DNA of 36,110 nt from Parafrankia elaeagni (GCF_000374165.1 NZ_KB893761.1:189177-225286); one strand, 5' to 3'. Positions 1 to 6,962 are shown, numbered from the stretch's first letter. Program-made: numbers and translations. The notes: generated from the letters alone by a model not told the origin.

Positions 1-212
1 CCGAAGCCACCTACGGCCCCGACCACCCCGAGGTCGCCCTCGGCCTGAACAACCTCGCCTCGGCGCTGCGAACCCTGGGCCGGGCCGGAGAGGCACTGCC
101 GCTGTTCCAACACGCCCTGACCATCACCGAAGCCACCTACGGCCCCGACCACCCGAGTGTCCTCATCATTCATGGGAATCTGGAATCTGCTCGAAACGCT
201 CTCGACGGGTGA
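1..212 (+). CDS. Tetratricopeptide-repeat protein, C-terminal fragment
   Basis: The reading frame is open from base 3 and stops at 210-212; the start lies outside the window. About 69 residues are visible, with kinesin-light-chain-like TPR units of 42 residues: the phrase EATYGPDHP occurs twice, and helices such as LNNLASALRTLGRAGEALPLF lie between. The first 28 bases of the window recur exactly at 127-154, so the repeats are nearly identical at DNA level as well as in protein. In actinomycetes such arrays commonly form the sensor or scaffold end of large NB-ARC/STAND-type ATPases, but no ATPase part is in view, so the role is unknown. The last unit decays into a short tail (SARNALDG). The family call is sure; the function is open. 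Confidence 0.85.
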   Translation, partial: EATYGPDHPEVALGLNNLASALRTLGRAGEALPLFQHALTITEATYGPDHPSVLIIHGNLESARNALDG

Positions 213-669
213 CCACAGACAGGCTCGCCGCTGGTAGCTGCGAGAAGGCTGCCCGGGGAGCGAAGCGCCCTGGCACTGGTGATGGGGCTGTCGGCTGGCG
301 TGCCCTCTGCTCGTTCATCGGCTGCCCACTGGCGTGCGCGACGAACGCCCGCAACGCCCTGTTCCGTGCCTCGGCTGGTTCACGACCGGTGGCCTTCGTC
401 GAACATCTCGGATGGTCTATGCGGTGTGGGGTGCGACGGGCCCGGCGAGCACGGCCGTTCACGGCCGCGCGCAGGCGGTCGCGCGGCGCGGCACGCACCG
501 CGGCTTGATCTATAAACAGGGAGATTCGGCAACAAGGCAGGCTCGTCCATTGTCCGATCCCAGGAGATGCTTTACATCTCAGTCCCACCTGATGCTTGAC
601 CTGATTCACAACAGGTGGGCTGGTGGCTGGCTAAGCCGAGGAGACGACTGCCGCGAGGAGGTCGAGGAC
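213..669. other. Intergenic region without a supported gene
   Basis: Open frames here have Arg/Ala/Pro-rich translations with no recognisable domain. A dyad with 8-bp arms CCCACCTG (584-591) and CAGGTGGG (612-619), separated by 20 bases, lies 50 bases before the next gene and could be an operator. The stretch around 505-580 is poorer in G+C than the flanks. It may be decayed mobile DNA. Confidence 0.5.
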
Positions 670-1263
670 ATGGAGGCACTCGCCGTCCTGGCAGCGTTTG
701 GCTCAACCGGCCGGGTTGGCCCTCTCTATCCCGGCGCTCGGCTCCGGGAGGTCGCCGCCGTCTGCGGTATGCCGTGGGACATCGGACGGATCAAGCGGAA
801 CCACAGGTGGCCGCACCTGTACTCCTACGGTGATGTGGAGTTCGTTGTATGCCGCTGCCGGATCGTGACATCAGTGACGGTCCAGACCTGGCGAGAGACC
901 GTCGAGTTGCCGGGGCAGGCGCAGTCCGGCGAGGTCATCACTCTGTCTGCGCGACTGACCTTCGCCCAGGTGGTCGACGCCCTGGCCGCCGCGGACTGCC
1001 AGTGGGAGCAGTGCAAGGCGACCCAGGGGCACCGCGCGTTGCGCACCCTGCCGCAACGCGTCGACTTCACCTTCGTCACCGACGATGGAGCCGAACCCAT
1101 GCTCCACGTGGCCGGAACCTGGTCGCACGACCATGACTGCATCTCGACGGCGACCGTCGCCGCTGCTTTCTCCGACGACTTCCCGCCCGAGCAGTCCCGC
1201 AACAGACCGCCACTTCAGGTGCCGGGAGCTGGCCCGCAACCCTGGGCCAACCGTCAAGCATGA
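670..1263 (+). CDS. Hypothetical protein, 197 residues
   Basis: ATG at 670 is chosen because GAGGAGG (655-661) sits 8 bases upstream; the frame is open further upstream, but that extension has noncoding composition. The protein is soluble, with no signal peptide or membrane segment. The N-terminal half carries YPGARLREVAAVCG, then a Trp/Tyr-rich segment ending in YSYGDVEFVVCRCR. This pattern (PG-x-LREV, then YGDVEF) recalls small immunity- or SMI1-like actinobacterial proteins, but I cannot assign a family. The second half has TFAQVVDALAAADCQWEQC, a likely amphipathic helix, and a Pro-rich tail. It stands alone between the TPR gene and the integrative element and may be cargo of either. Function is unknown. 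Confidence 0.65.
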   Translation: MEALAVLAAFGSTGRVGPLYPGARLREVAAVCGMPWDIGRIKRNHRWPHLYSYGDVEFVVCRCRIVTSVTVQTWRETVELPGQAQSGEVITLSARLTFAQVVDALAAADCQWEQCKATQGHRALRTLPQRVDFTFVTDDGAEPMLHVAGTWSHDHDCISTATVAAAFSDDFPPEQSRNRPPLQVPGAGPQPWANRQA

Positions 1264-1276
1264 GGTGGGGGGCTGG

Positions 1277-1471
1277 CTAGCCTTCGAGCGCGCCGGGGCG
1301 GTGTTGGCGTAGCCAGGCTTCGACCTCGGGGCGGCGCCATGCGCGGAAGTTGGGGCGCTCGATGACAGGGGTCGGAAAGTCGGACGCCTTCGAGATCATC
1401 TTGTTCACGGCGGTCTGCGAGATGCCGAGCAGCGAGGCTATATCGCTGCTGGTCACGGTCTCGTCTGCCAC
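1277..1471 (-). CDS. AlpA/MerR-type helix-turn-helix regulator, 64 residues
   Basis: This small DNA-binding protein has the fold of AlpA/excisionase-type winged helix-turn-helix proteins: SSDIASLLGISQTAVNKMIS forms the HTH and FRAWRRPEVEAWLRQH the wing and C-terminal helix. The start is GTG at 1471 with no Shine-Dalgarno; a TAATGT hexamer ends 6 bases upstream, which points to a leaderless transcript. It is divergent from the rep-xis-int row, and two 18-bp palindromes lie just upstream of its start, so it is probably the autoregulated repressor or directionality switch of the element. An excisionase role is possible, but a second HTH protein directly next to the integrase fits that job better. 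Confidence 0.75.
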   Translation of the reverse strand: MADETVTSSDIASLLGISQTAVNKMISKASDFPTPVIERPNFRAWRRPEVEAWLRQHRPGALEG

Positions 1472-1477
1472 GGGGCA

Positions 1478-1504
1478 ACATTAGTGGGTTGCAGCGCTAC
1501 AACC
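1478..1504 (-). promoter_or_regulatory. Putative leaderless promoter overlapping operator
   Basis: Read on the minus strand, TAATGT (1478-1483) is a good -10 element, 6 bases before the GTG at 1471. The -35 region, 17 bases further upstream, falls within or next to the palindrome at 1487-1504, so a bound regulator would block polymerase. Confidence 0.45.
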
Positions 1505-1539
1505 TCTGGCTGCACACTTGTGGTTGTAGCGCTGCAACC
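1487..1539. repeat. Pair of inverted 18-bp near-palindromes (operator)
   Basis: GGTTGCAGCGCTACAACC (1487-1504) and its exact reverse complement GGTTGTAGCGCTGCAACC (1522-1539). Each half is itself palindromic except for one base pair. The centres are 35 bp apart. They lie in the divergent region between the AlpA-like gene and the rep operon, the expected place for a shared operator. Confidence 0.75.
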
Positions 1540-1553
1540 AAGGCCGAGGAGGC

Positions 1554-1588
1554 GACCCCGTCGCGTGGTAGCGACACGAGACGGGGTC
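1554..1588 (+). promoter_or_regulatory. Strong 5'-leader hairpin
   Basis: Arms GACCCCGTC (1554-1562) and GACGGGGTC (1580-1588) pair perfectly. Inside, CGTG (1564-1567) pairs with CACG (1575-1578) after one mismatch, leaving a 7-base loop. It ends 33 bases before the next ATG. No long T-run follows, so an attenuator or mRNA structure is as likely as a terminator. Confidence 0.5.
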
Positions 1589-1621
1589 TTGGCAACGGAC
1601 CTGCAAGGAGGCCCGCAACCC

Positions 1622-1858
1622 ATGACCACCCTGTCATCCCCCGATTCGACGGGAGAACCGTTCCGCTCGTCGAAGTTCGTCACTGTGTCCCGCGCCCGGC
1701 ACGTTCCAGTGGTCGACCACGGCGTGACGATCGACCCCTGCGCCACGGTCGCGGACGTCTCGGCCGCTTTGGCGCTGTTGCCTGCCGGTGCTGTGTTCGC
1801 AGAGCACTTCGGTGATGTTGAGGTGACCTTGCTCTTCCGAGAGATGCAGTCCGACTGA
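1622..1858 (+). CDS. Small hypothetical protein of the integrative element, 78 residues
   Basis: ATG at 1622 is preceded by AAGGAGG about 10 bases upstream. The protein starts MTTLSSPDSTGEPF and ends FREMQSD. The middle (TVADVSAALALLPAGAVFAEHF) suggests one amphipathic helix followed by a beta strand (DVEVTLLFRE). No Cys, no membrane segment and no known motif is seen. It is the first gene downstream of the paired palindromes and precedes rep, with a hairpin terminator between. Small conserved proteins of unknown function are frequent in this position in actinomycete integrative elements. Coding is likely because of the strong ribosome site and normal third-position GC; the function is unknown. 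Confidence 0.6.
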   Translation: MTTLSSPDSTGEPFRSSKFVTVSRARHVPVVDHGVTIDPCATVADVSAALALLPAGAVFAEHFGDVEVTLLFREMQSD

Positions 1859-1866
1859 TCCGCCTG

Positions 1867-1895
1867 GTGGGGGTGCGCGCCCGGCGTACCCCCAC
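1867..1895 (+). terminator. Hairpin between the 78-aa gene and rep
   Basis: Perfect 8-bp arms GTGGGGGT (1867-1874) and ACCCCCAC (1888-1895), loop of 13, then TTTGG. It lies 9 bases after the stop at 1858. The upstream GTG that would extend rep falls on this stem, which argues for the later rep start. Confidence 0.5.
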
Positions 1896-1934
1896 TTTGG
1901 TGCTACTTCTCGGCAAGATTCTTTTCGGGAAGCG

Positions 1935-1980
1935 GTGGACGTCGGCGGACGGCCACGGACGACCGTGGACATCGGTGGAC
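1935..1980 (+). repeat. Iteron-like direct repeats upstream of rep
   Basis: GTGGACGTCGGCGGAC (1935-1950) and GTGGACATCGGTGGAC (1965-1980) match at 14 of 16 positions and are exactly 30 bp apart, about three helical turns. They sit 22 bases before the rep start, where a replication-initiator or repressor binding site is expected. Confidence 0.45.
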
Positions 1981-2001
1981 GATGGGAGAAAGGGCGGCAA
2001 A

Positions 2002-3759
2002 ATGCTGTCTGCGCCTGCTGGCCTGCATTTACGCTGGTTTGGCGGTCACCCTGGTGGGGTGGCAACCGGACTGTCTCCCTCACAGCATCCCGAGCGGATG
2101 GGTACGCGCGCGGAGCGTGCCCGGATGCCGCTGGCCCGGCACGTCGTCGAATCCGTTGCCATCGACAACGGTGTGTGCATTCGGCCGATGCCGATGCGGC
2201 GGACGAATCTGGACACCGGCGAGACCGAGATCGTTCCCGTCCCGTGCGGGGCGACGCTGGCGAGCACGTGTCCTCCGTGTGCGGAGCGGGCGCGGCGGCT
2301 GCGGATGGCGCAGTGCAAGGCGGGCTGGCATCTGGACGACGAACCGCTCCCCGACCCGGACCCACCCTCCGAGGAGGTGAAGATCCTCGCCGGATTCCGG
2401 GCGGACCTGGAAGTGCACCGGCGGGACGCCGAACGCGACGGGGACGCGGCCGGCGTGGCGGAGATCGACGAACTGATCGGTCAGGTGGACGACGAGCTGT
2501 CCGCGCTCGGTGTGCGTGGCAGGGCTGCGCCGGGCAACCGGGAGCGCCCTCGCCGTATCCGGTCGACCCGGCGCCGTCAGGACGCCCCGGATCTGCCCCG
2601 ACTCCCGGTGGAGAAGCGCACGGTCGGGCGGACCTTCGAGGCGGTGGACGGGACGGTGCGGCGGCCGTCGATGTTCCTCACGCTCACCTGTGACACGTAC
2701 GGGCGGGTGAACTCCGACGGGACGCCGGTGGACCCGAGCTCGTACGACTACCGGCGTGCCGCGCGGGACGCGATCCACTTCCCGAAGCTGGTGGACCGGT
2801 TCTGGCAGAACCTGCGCCGTGCGGTCGGCTGGGATGTGCAGTACTTCGCCGTGCTGGAACCGCAGCGCCGGTTGGCACCGCATCTGCACGCGGCGATCAG
2901 GGGGACGGTTCCGCGGAACCTCCTGCGCCAGGTGGCGGCCGCGACCTATCACCAGGTCTGGTGGCCTCCGTGTGACCGGCCGGTCTACGGCGACGATCGG
3001 CTTCCGGTCTGGGATGAGGCGGCCGGCGGCTACCTCGACCCGGCCAGCGGGGCACCCCTGATCACCTGGGATGAGGCGCTTGACGCGATCGGCGAGGACG
3101 ACGAACCCGCCCACGTCGTTAGCTTCGGCCCGCAGCTACGCGCGGACGGGATGACCGCGAACTCCGCGAACACCGGCCGGATGATCGGCTACCTGACGAA
3201 GTACCTGACCAAGAGCCTCGACGCCTGCCACGCGACGGACACGGACACGCAGCGGCGGCATGTGGACCGGCTCGCTGAGGCGCTGCGCCACGAGCCGTGT
3301 TCGCCGACCTGCGCGAACTGGCTGCGCTATGGGGTCCAGCCGAAGAACGCCAAGCCGGGCCTCGTTTCGGGACGGTGCCGGGGCAAGGCACACCGGCGGG
3401 AAACCCTGGGCTTCGGCGGGCGGCGGGTCCTCGTCTCCCGCAAGTGGTCCGGCAAGACGCTGAGCGATCACAAGGCCGATCGGGTCGCATTCATCCGGCA
3501 ACAGCTCGAAGCACTCGGCCAGACCGGAACCGGCCCGGCCGCCGGGCACGACCCGGCGCGCACCGCCTGGACGCTGCTGCGCCCCGGCGACCCGACGGCA
3601 CCTCGCCGCGAACACCTGCTTCTCCACGCCGTCGCGCAACGGCGCGCCTGGCGCGCGCAGTTCGACGCCGCTCGTCTGCTCACGACCGGGCCGCCGCCCG
3701 ATGTTCCGGCAACCGCGCCGGCTGCATCGGCTGCTTCGCCTGCGCATCGCGCTGCCTGA
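2002..3759 (+). CDS. RepSA-like replication initiator of an integrative element
   Basis: 585 residues. This family starts rolling-circle-type replication of actinomycete integrative elements such as pSAM2. The N-terminus has VCIRP and a Cys-rich stretch (PCGATLASTCPPCAERARRL) typical of the family, then WHLDDEP. The HUH-like metal motif is PHLHAAIRG (His294, His296); the Tyr motif is GYLTKYLTKS (Tyr397, Tyr401), a candidate for the nicking Tyr. A second Cys cluster (CSPTCANWLRYG) and GRCRGKAHRRETLGFGGRRV follow. ATG 2002 has a purine-rich site (GGGAGAAAGGG) upstream; ATG 2098 is an alternative closer to the conserved domain start. Xis follows after 25 bases and int overlaps xis, so the three are probably co-transcribed. 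All key motifs appear intact. Confidence 0.9.
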   Translation: MLSAPAGLHLRWFGGHPGGVATGLSPSQHPERMGTRAERARMPLARHVVESVAIDNGVCIRPMPMRRTNLDTGETEIVPVPCGATLASTCPPCAERARRLRMAQCKAGWHLDDEPLPDPDPPSEEVKILAGFRADLEVHRRDAERDGDAAGVAEIDELIGQVDDELSALGVRGRAAPGNRERPRRIRSTRRRQDAPDLPRLPVEKRTVGRTFEAVDGTVRRPSMFLTLTCDTYGRVNSDGTPVDPSSYDYRRAARDAIHFPKLVDRFWQNLRRAVGWDVQYFAVLEPQRRLAPHLHAAIRGTVPRNLLRQVAAATYHQVWWPPCDRPVYGDDRLPVWDEAAGGYLDPASGAPLITWDEALDAIGEDDEPAHVVSFGPQLRADGMTANSANTGRMIGYLTKYLTKSLDACHATDTDTQRRHVDRLAEALRHEPCSPTCANWLRYGVQPKNAKPGLVSGRCRGKAHRRETLGFGGRRVLVSRKWSGKTLSDHKADRVAFIRQQLEALGQTGTGPAAGHDPARTAWTLLRPGDPTAPRREHLLLHAVAQRRAWRAQFDAARLLTTGPPPDVPATAPAASAASPAHRAA

Positions 3760-3784
3760 CCCTGGTACCGAACAGGAGCACGCC

Positions 3785-4075
3785 ATGAACGATCACACGG
3801 CCCCTGAACCTGCTCCGGCCGTGCCGGTGCTCGCGGACCTGCCCGACCGGCACGCACCCGACCCGGTGACCTTCGACGACCTCGCACGGCTGCCGGTGGT
3901 GCTCGACCTGCCGACGGCGGCCCGGCTGCTCGGCATCGGCAGGACCGCCGCCTACGAGATGGTGCGCGATGGGCGGTGGCCGACTCCGGTCATCCGACTG
4001 TCCAGCAGAAAGATCCGGGTTCCGTCCGCGCCGCTGCTGGACCTGCTCGGCGTCGACTGGCGGCAGGCGTCGTGA
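3785..4075 (+). CDS. xis: Excisionase-type helix-turn-helix protein
   Basis: 96 residues. The C-terminal two thirds form an excisionase/MerR-like HTH: LDLPTAARLLGIGRTAAYEMVRDGRWPTPVIRLSS, then a wing (RKIRVPSAPLLDLLGVD). A Pro/Ala-rich N-terminus of about 35 residues precedes it. ATG 3785 has AGGAGC upstream. The stop overlaps the integrase GTG by 4 bases (GTGA), so the two are translationally coupled. Such proteins bend attachment-site DNA and turn the integrase toward excision. Family and position agree; the role in excision is inferred. Confidence 0.85.
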   Translation: MNDHTAPEPAPAVPVLADLPDRHAPDPVTFDDLARLPVVLDLPTAARLLGIGRTAAYEMVRDGRWPTPVIRLSSRKIRVPSAPLLDLLGVDWRQAS

Positions 4076-5316
4076 GCACCGGCGGCCGGCAGGGCAGCGT
4101 CCGCAGGGACGCTTCCGGCAAGTGGTTCTTCGTTGTCGACATCACCGCACCCGGTGGGCCGCGTCGGCAGGCCCGACGGCGTGGGTTCGCCACCAAGAAG
4201 GCAGCGCAGGCGGCCCTGACGGAGTTTCTCGGCAAGCTCGCGGCCGGTGCGTACGTCGAACCGTCCAGGCTGACGGTCCAGGAGTACCTCGACACTCGGT
4301 GGCTTCTGGTGGCCGAGGGGGAGCTACGACCGTCGACGCTCGCGTCGTACCGGCGGAACCTCCGACTGCATGTTCTGCCCAGGATCGGCGCGGTCCGGCT
4401 CCAGCTCCTCGACACGGCCACGCTCCAGGCGCTCTACGCGGAGCTTCTGCGCGGCGGCCGGGTGGACCACGCGCGTGGAAGCGGACTGTCCCCACGGACG
4501 GTGCTCTACATCCACACGATCATCCGCAGCGCGTTGAAGACGGCGGTCGAGTGGGACCTGATCCCGCGTAATCCGGCGGACCGGACGAAGCCGCCGCGCA
4601 AGAAGGCACAGGCGGACCGCCACACGAAGATCCAGACCTGGACGAACGCGGAACTGCGGAGCTTCCTCGAAGCGACACGGGACGAACCGATGTACGCGCT
4701 GTGGCTGCTGCTGGCCACGACCGGGGTGCGGCGCGGTGAGGCGCTCGGGCTCGCCTGGTCCGCGGTCGACCTCGACGCGGGGCGGATCTCGATCCGCCGG
4801 ACGCTCGTCGACGTCACGAACAGTGCCACCGGCCGGGTGCCGGTGTTCAGCGACCCGAAGACGGCGCGCGGCTCGCGGGTCATCGCCCTGGACGCGGCCA
4901 CCACGGCGGCGCTGCATGAGCTGCGGGAGACCAAGGCCAAGGAACTCGCGCTCCTCGACAAGGAGCCGGAAGCCGATCTCGTCTTCACCCACTGGGACGG
5001 CCGGGCGATGCACCCGGAGCGGATGTCCCGTGCGTTCCTGCGGCGCGTGAAGCGGCTCGGCCTGCCGATGATCCGGCTGCACGACCTGCGGCACACGTGG
5101 GCGACGCTCGCGCTGGCCAGCAACGTGCACCCGAAGATCGTCTCCGAGCGGCTCGGGCACGCCAGCATCACGATCACGTTGGAGATCTACAGCCACGTCA
5201 TGCCCGGGATGCACGCGGACGCGGCCGAACTCGTCGCGGGCCTCATCCTCGGCACCGGTGAGGACACAGGCGACGGCCCGGCGGACGGTGACGACGCGGC
5301 CGTGACCAATCCGTGA
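4072..5316 (+). CDS. int: Tyrosine site-specific integrase
   Basis: 414 residues from GTG 4072, which overlaps the xis stop. It has an N-terminal arm-type binding region (residues 5-60, VRRDASGKWFFVVDITAP), a SAM-like core-binding domain (about 65-170, TVQEYLDTRWL) and a C-terminal catalytic domain. The catalytic set is complete: Arg220 (TTGVRRGEALGL), Lys263 (DPKTARGSR), His337 and Arg340 (LHDLRHTWAT), His363 (LGHASI) and the nucleophile Tyr373 (EIYSHV). The gene ends 75 bases before the 3' end of tRNA-Leu, matching integration into that tRNA. An in-frame open extension upstream overlaps xis and is not needed. It looks functional. Confidence 0.95.
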   Translation: MSTGGRQGSVRRDASGKWFFVVDITAPGGPRRQARRRGFATKKAAQAALTEFLGKLAAGAYVEPSRLTVQEYLDTRWLLVAEGELRPSTLASYRRNLRLHVLPRIGAVRLQLLDTATLQALYAELLRGGRVDHARGSGLSPRTVLYIHTIIRSALKTAVEWDLIPRNPADRTKPPRKKAQADRHTKIQTWTNAELRSFLEATRDEPMYALWLLLATTGVRRGEALGLAWSAVDLDAGRISIRRTLVDVTNSATGRVPVFSDPKTARGSRVIALDAATTAALHELRETKAKELALLDKEPEADLVFTHWDGRAMHPERMSRAFLRRVKRLGLPMIRLHDLRHTWATLALASNVHPKIVSERLGHASITITLEIYSHVMPGMHADAAELVAGLILGTGEDTGDGPADGDDAAVTNP

Positions 5317-5391
5317 CCAAACGGCCCGGACGATCAGAAGGGAGAGCCGTGGGCAAGTACCTGACCTGCGAGAACGCTTCTGGTCAGTCGG

Positions 5392-5472
5392 TGCGGGAGG
5401 GGGGACTTGAACCCCCACGCCCTAGGGCGGCAGATCCTAAGTCTGCTGCGTCTGCCATTCCGCCACTCCCGC
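5392..5472 (-). tRNA. tRNA-Leu (anticodon TAG)
   Basis: The minus strand folds as a class II tRNA. The 7-bp acceptor stem is GCGGGAG with CTCCCGC and discriminator A. The anticodon stem GCAGA/TCTGC encloses loop CTTAGGA (anticodon TAG), followed by a long variable arm and a T arm with GGTTCAAGTCC. The 3' CCA is only partly encoded (A, CC, then G). Its 3' end faces the integrase gene, so it is the likely attB tRNA, with an intact 3' half after integration. Confidence 0.95.
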
Positions 5473-5893
5473 GTCCGTCCAGATTAGCGATCCGGGGTCG
5501 CAACGCGGGACGTGGGGCGTGCGGTTCCGGTGGTCTCGTGGCGATCTCCGGGAGTCGGGGTTGCGGCGTGGGCCGGGCAGGAGCTGTGGTGTCGATGTTG
5601 GGTGCACGGGTGCTGCCGGGCCGGGTGTCGGGCGATAGGTCGGCCCACGGACGTTTCGGGTGGCGATTGGCGGAAAAGACCTGGTTAAGCCCTTGGTGCT
5701 ACGTCGTTCGGGTGGGGCGGCGCCGCTCGGGGGCGAGCATGACCCTTAACTCGATCATGAACCGACCAGGTGTCGCCGACCCAACACGGCCGGAGTGCGT
5801 GAGTGTCGTCGACGCGACCGTCAGGCAACCCCGTTCAGGTGCACGGTGTACCTGCGCCGGTGGGCGCCTGGATGCCTCTGGGGGAAAGATCAT
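5473..5893. other. Intergenic region upstream of tRNA-Leu and the next gene
   Basis: No credible gene. The tRNA promoter should lie at its left edge on the minus strand, but I see no clean -35/-10 pair. A 19-bp imperfect palindrome (CAGGTGCA at 5836-5843, TGTACCTG at 5847-5854, one mismatch) lies 40 bases before the ATG at 5894 and is a possible operator for that gene. Confidence 0.45.
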
Positions 5894-6343
5894 ATGACCA
5901 CCGCTGCGGATGCCACGCCGAACGAGTCCGAACTGTTGGCTGGCGCGCCCGCCATCGAGGGCCGCTTCGGCGGGTCAGCGACGGCGGTGGGCCAGGGAGA
6001 GCGTGACCGGGCCCGCCGCCTGATCGACAACGGGCGCGCGACGATGGCCGTGATCAGCGCGGTGAGTGACACCGGCCTGCGGGTCGACGGGGGAACCGTC
6101 GCGGAGGTGCACCTGCTCGTGGACCGCCCCGGTGCGGAGCCCTACCCGGTGACTCGCCGCGCGGTGGTCCCGGAGGCGGTGGTCCCGGAGGCGGTGGTCC
6201 CGGAGAACGAGCGGCGCGCCGGGCGGACGGGTTCGGTCGGCGGCGGCGTGCCGCGTCAGCTCCGTCGCCGGGTCCCGGTCCTGGTGGATCCCGCGCAGCC
6301 CGACAACGTGCTGCTGATGTGGGACCTGCGCGTCGCGAGCTGA
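5894..6343 (+). CDS. Hypothetical protein with internal VVPEA repeats, 149 residues
   Basis: ATG 5894 follows GGGGGAAAG at good spacing. The N-terminal part (MTTAADATPNESELLAG) is flexible. The core, from about residue 36 (RDRARRLIDNGRATMAVISAVSDTGLRVDGGTVAEVHLLVDRPG), alternates strands as in small beta-rich actinobacterial proteins that end in a PVLVDPAQPDNVLLMWDL segment; here that segment closes the protein. No signal peptide or membrane helix is seen. Three perfect 15-bp copies at 6161-6205 encode AVVPE repeats in the middle of the domain, a probable recent slippage expansion. Convergent with the peroxiredoxin gene. Function unknown. Confidence 0.7.
   Translation: MTTAADATPNESELLAGAPAIEGRFGGSATAVGQGERDRARRLIDNGRATMAVISAVSDTGLRVDGGTVAEVHLLVDRPGAEPYPVTRRAVVPEAVVPEAVVPENERRAGRTGSVGGGVPRQLRRRVPVLVDPAQPDNVLLMWDLRVAS
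6161..6205 (+). repeat. Three perfect 15-bp tandem copies
   Basis: The unit GCGGTGGTCCCGGAG occurs three times without mismatch, in frame within the 149-residue hypothetical gene. Confidence 0.9.
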
Positions 6344-6382
6344 CAGCCGCAGGCGCCTCGCGCGCTGACAGCTGCCGCCGCT

Positions 6383-6436
6383 CCCGAAACCGGGGCAGAT
6401 CCCGAAACCGGGGCAGATCCCGAAACCGGGGCAGAT
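6383..6436. repeat. Three 18-bp tandem copies between convergent genes
   Basis: The unit CCCGAAACCGGGGCAGAT is perfect in all three copies; a degraded fourth copy runs into the end of the peroxiredoxin gene at 6449. Each unit contains the near-dyad CCCGAAACCGGGG, so the transcript could form small hairpins. Confidence 0.85.
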
Positions 6437-6448
6437 CCTGAAGCCGGG

Positions 6449-6937
6449 TCAGCTCGCGAGGCCGATGTCCTTCAGCAGCTTGGCGACGTGGCCGGTGGCG
6501 CGCACGTTGTACTGCGCCTTCTCGACGGTGCCGTTTTCGTCGATGACGAACGTCGAGCGGATGACGCCCACGGTCTTCTTGCCGTACATGGTCTTCTCGC
6601 CGAACGCTCCGTACGCGGACAGCACGGCCCGGTCGGGGTCGGAGAGCAGCGGGAAGGTGAGGCCCTCGGCGTCCCGGAACTTCACCAGCTTGGCCGGCTT
6701 GTCCGGCGAGACACCGAGGACGTCGATGCCCGCGTCGTTGAGCAGGGCGAGGTTGTCGCGGAAGTCGCAGGCCTGCTTGGTGCAGCCGGGGGTGGACGCC
6801 GCCGGGTAGAAGTACACGACGACCTTGCGGCCCCGGAAGGACGACAGGGCGACGTCCTTGCCGTCAGCGTCGGGCAGGGTGAAGTCGGGCGCGGGGTCAC
6901 CGGGGGAGAGCCGGGCGGCGCTGGCGGTCTCGGTCAT
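6449..6937 (-). CDS. bcp: Thioredoxin-dependent peroxiredoxin, Bcp/PrxQ type
   Basis: 162 residues, full length for the family. Bcp reduces hydrogen peroxide and organic hydroperoxides in the cytoplasm and is recycled by thioredoxin. [10 protein letters not shown] near the N-terminus and the active-site segment [20 protein letters not shown] are visible: Cys52 is the peroxidatic Cys after the TPG motif and Cys57 the resolving Cys, giving an intramolecular (atypical 2-Cys) cycle. The C-terminal [19 protein letters not shown] is also typical. ATG 6937 gives the normal start ([19 protein letters not shown]). It is monocistronic by appearance: the next minus-strand gene upstream ends at 7043 with a hairpin between. 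Confidence 0.95.
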   Translation of the reverse strand: MTETASAARLSPGDPAPDFTLPDADGKDVALSSFRGRKVVVYFYPAASTPGCTKQACDFRDNLALLNDAGIDVLGVSPDKPAKLVKFRDAEGLTFPLLSDPDRAVLSAYGAFGEKTMYGKKTVGVIRSTFVIDENGTVEKAQYNVRATGHVAKLLKDIGLAS

Positions 6938-6962
6938 GACCGAGAAGCTAGTCGCGGCCCGT

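Larger units (their letters stand above)
1277..5391 (+). mobile_element. AICE-like integrative element at tRNA-Leu(TAG), left end not defined
   Basis: The regulator, paired operator, rep, xis and int lie together and abut the 3' end of a tRNA gene, the layout of pSAM2-type elements. I found no TraB/FtsK-like translocase, Spd or NUDIX/PrimPol gene, and no second copy of the tRNA 3' end to the left, so the left att site is outside the window or lost. The right boundary is set by the tRNA; the left coordinate given is only the first gene I attribute to the element. Confidence 0.7.

Noticed and set aside
334-669. N-terminal extension of the 197-residue hypothetical protein
   Set aside because: The extension has noncoding composition, and a strong ribosome site precedes the ATG at 670.
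5313-5897. 194-residue open frame through the tRNA region
   Set aside because: Its middle (GGLEPPRPRAADPKS) is the antisense translation of tRNA-Leu, a well-known spurious protein.
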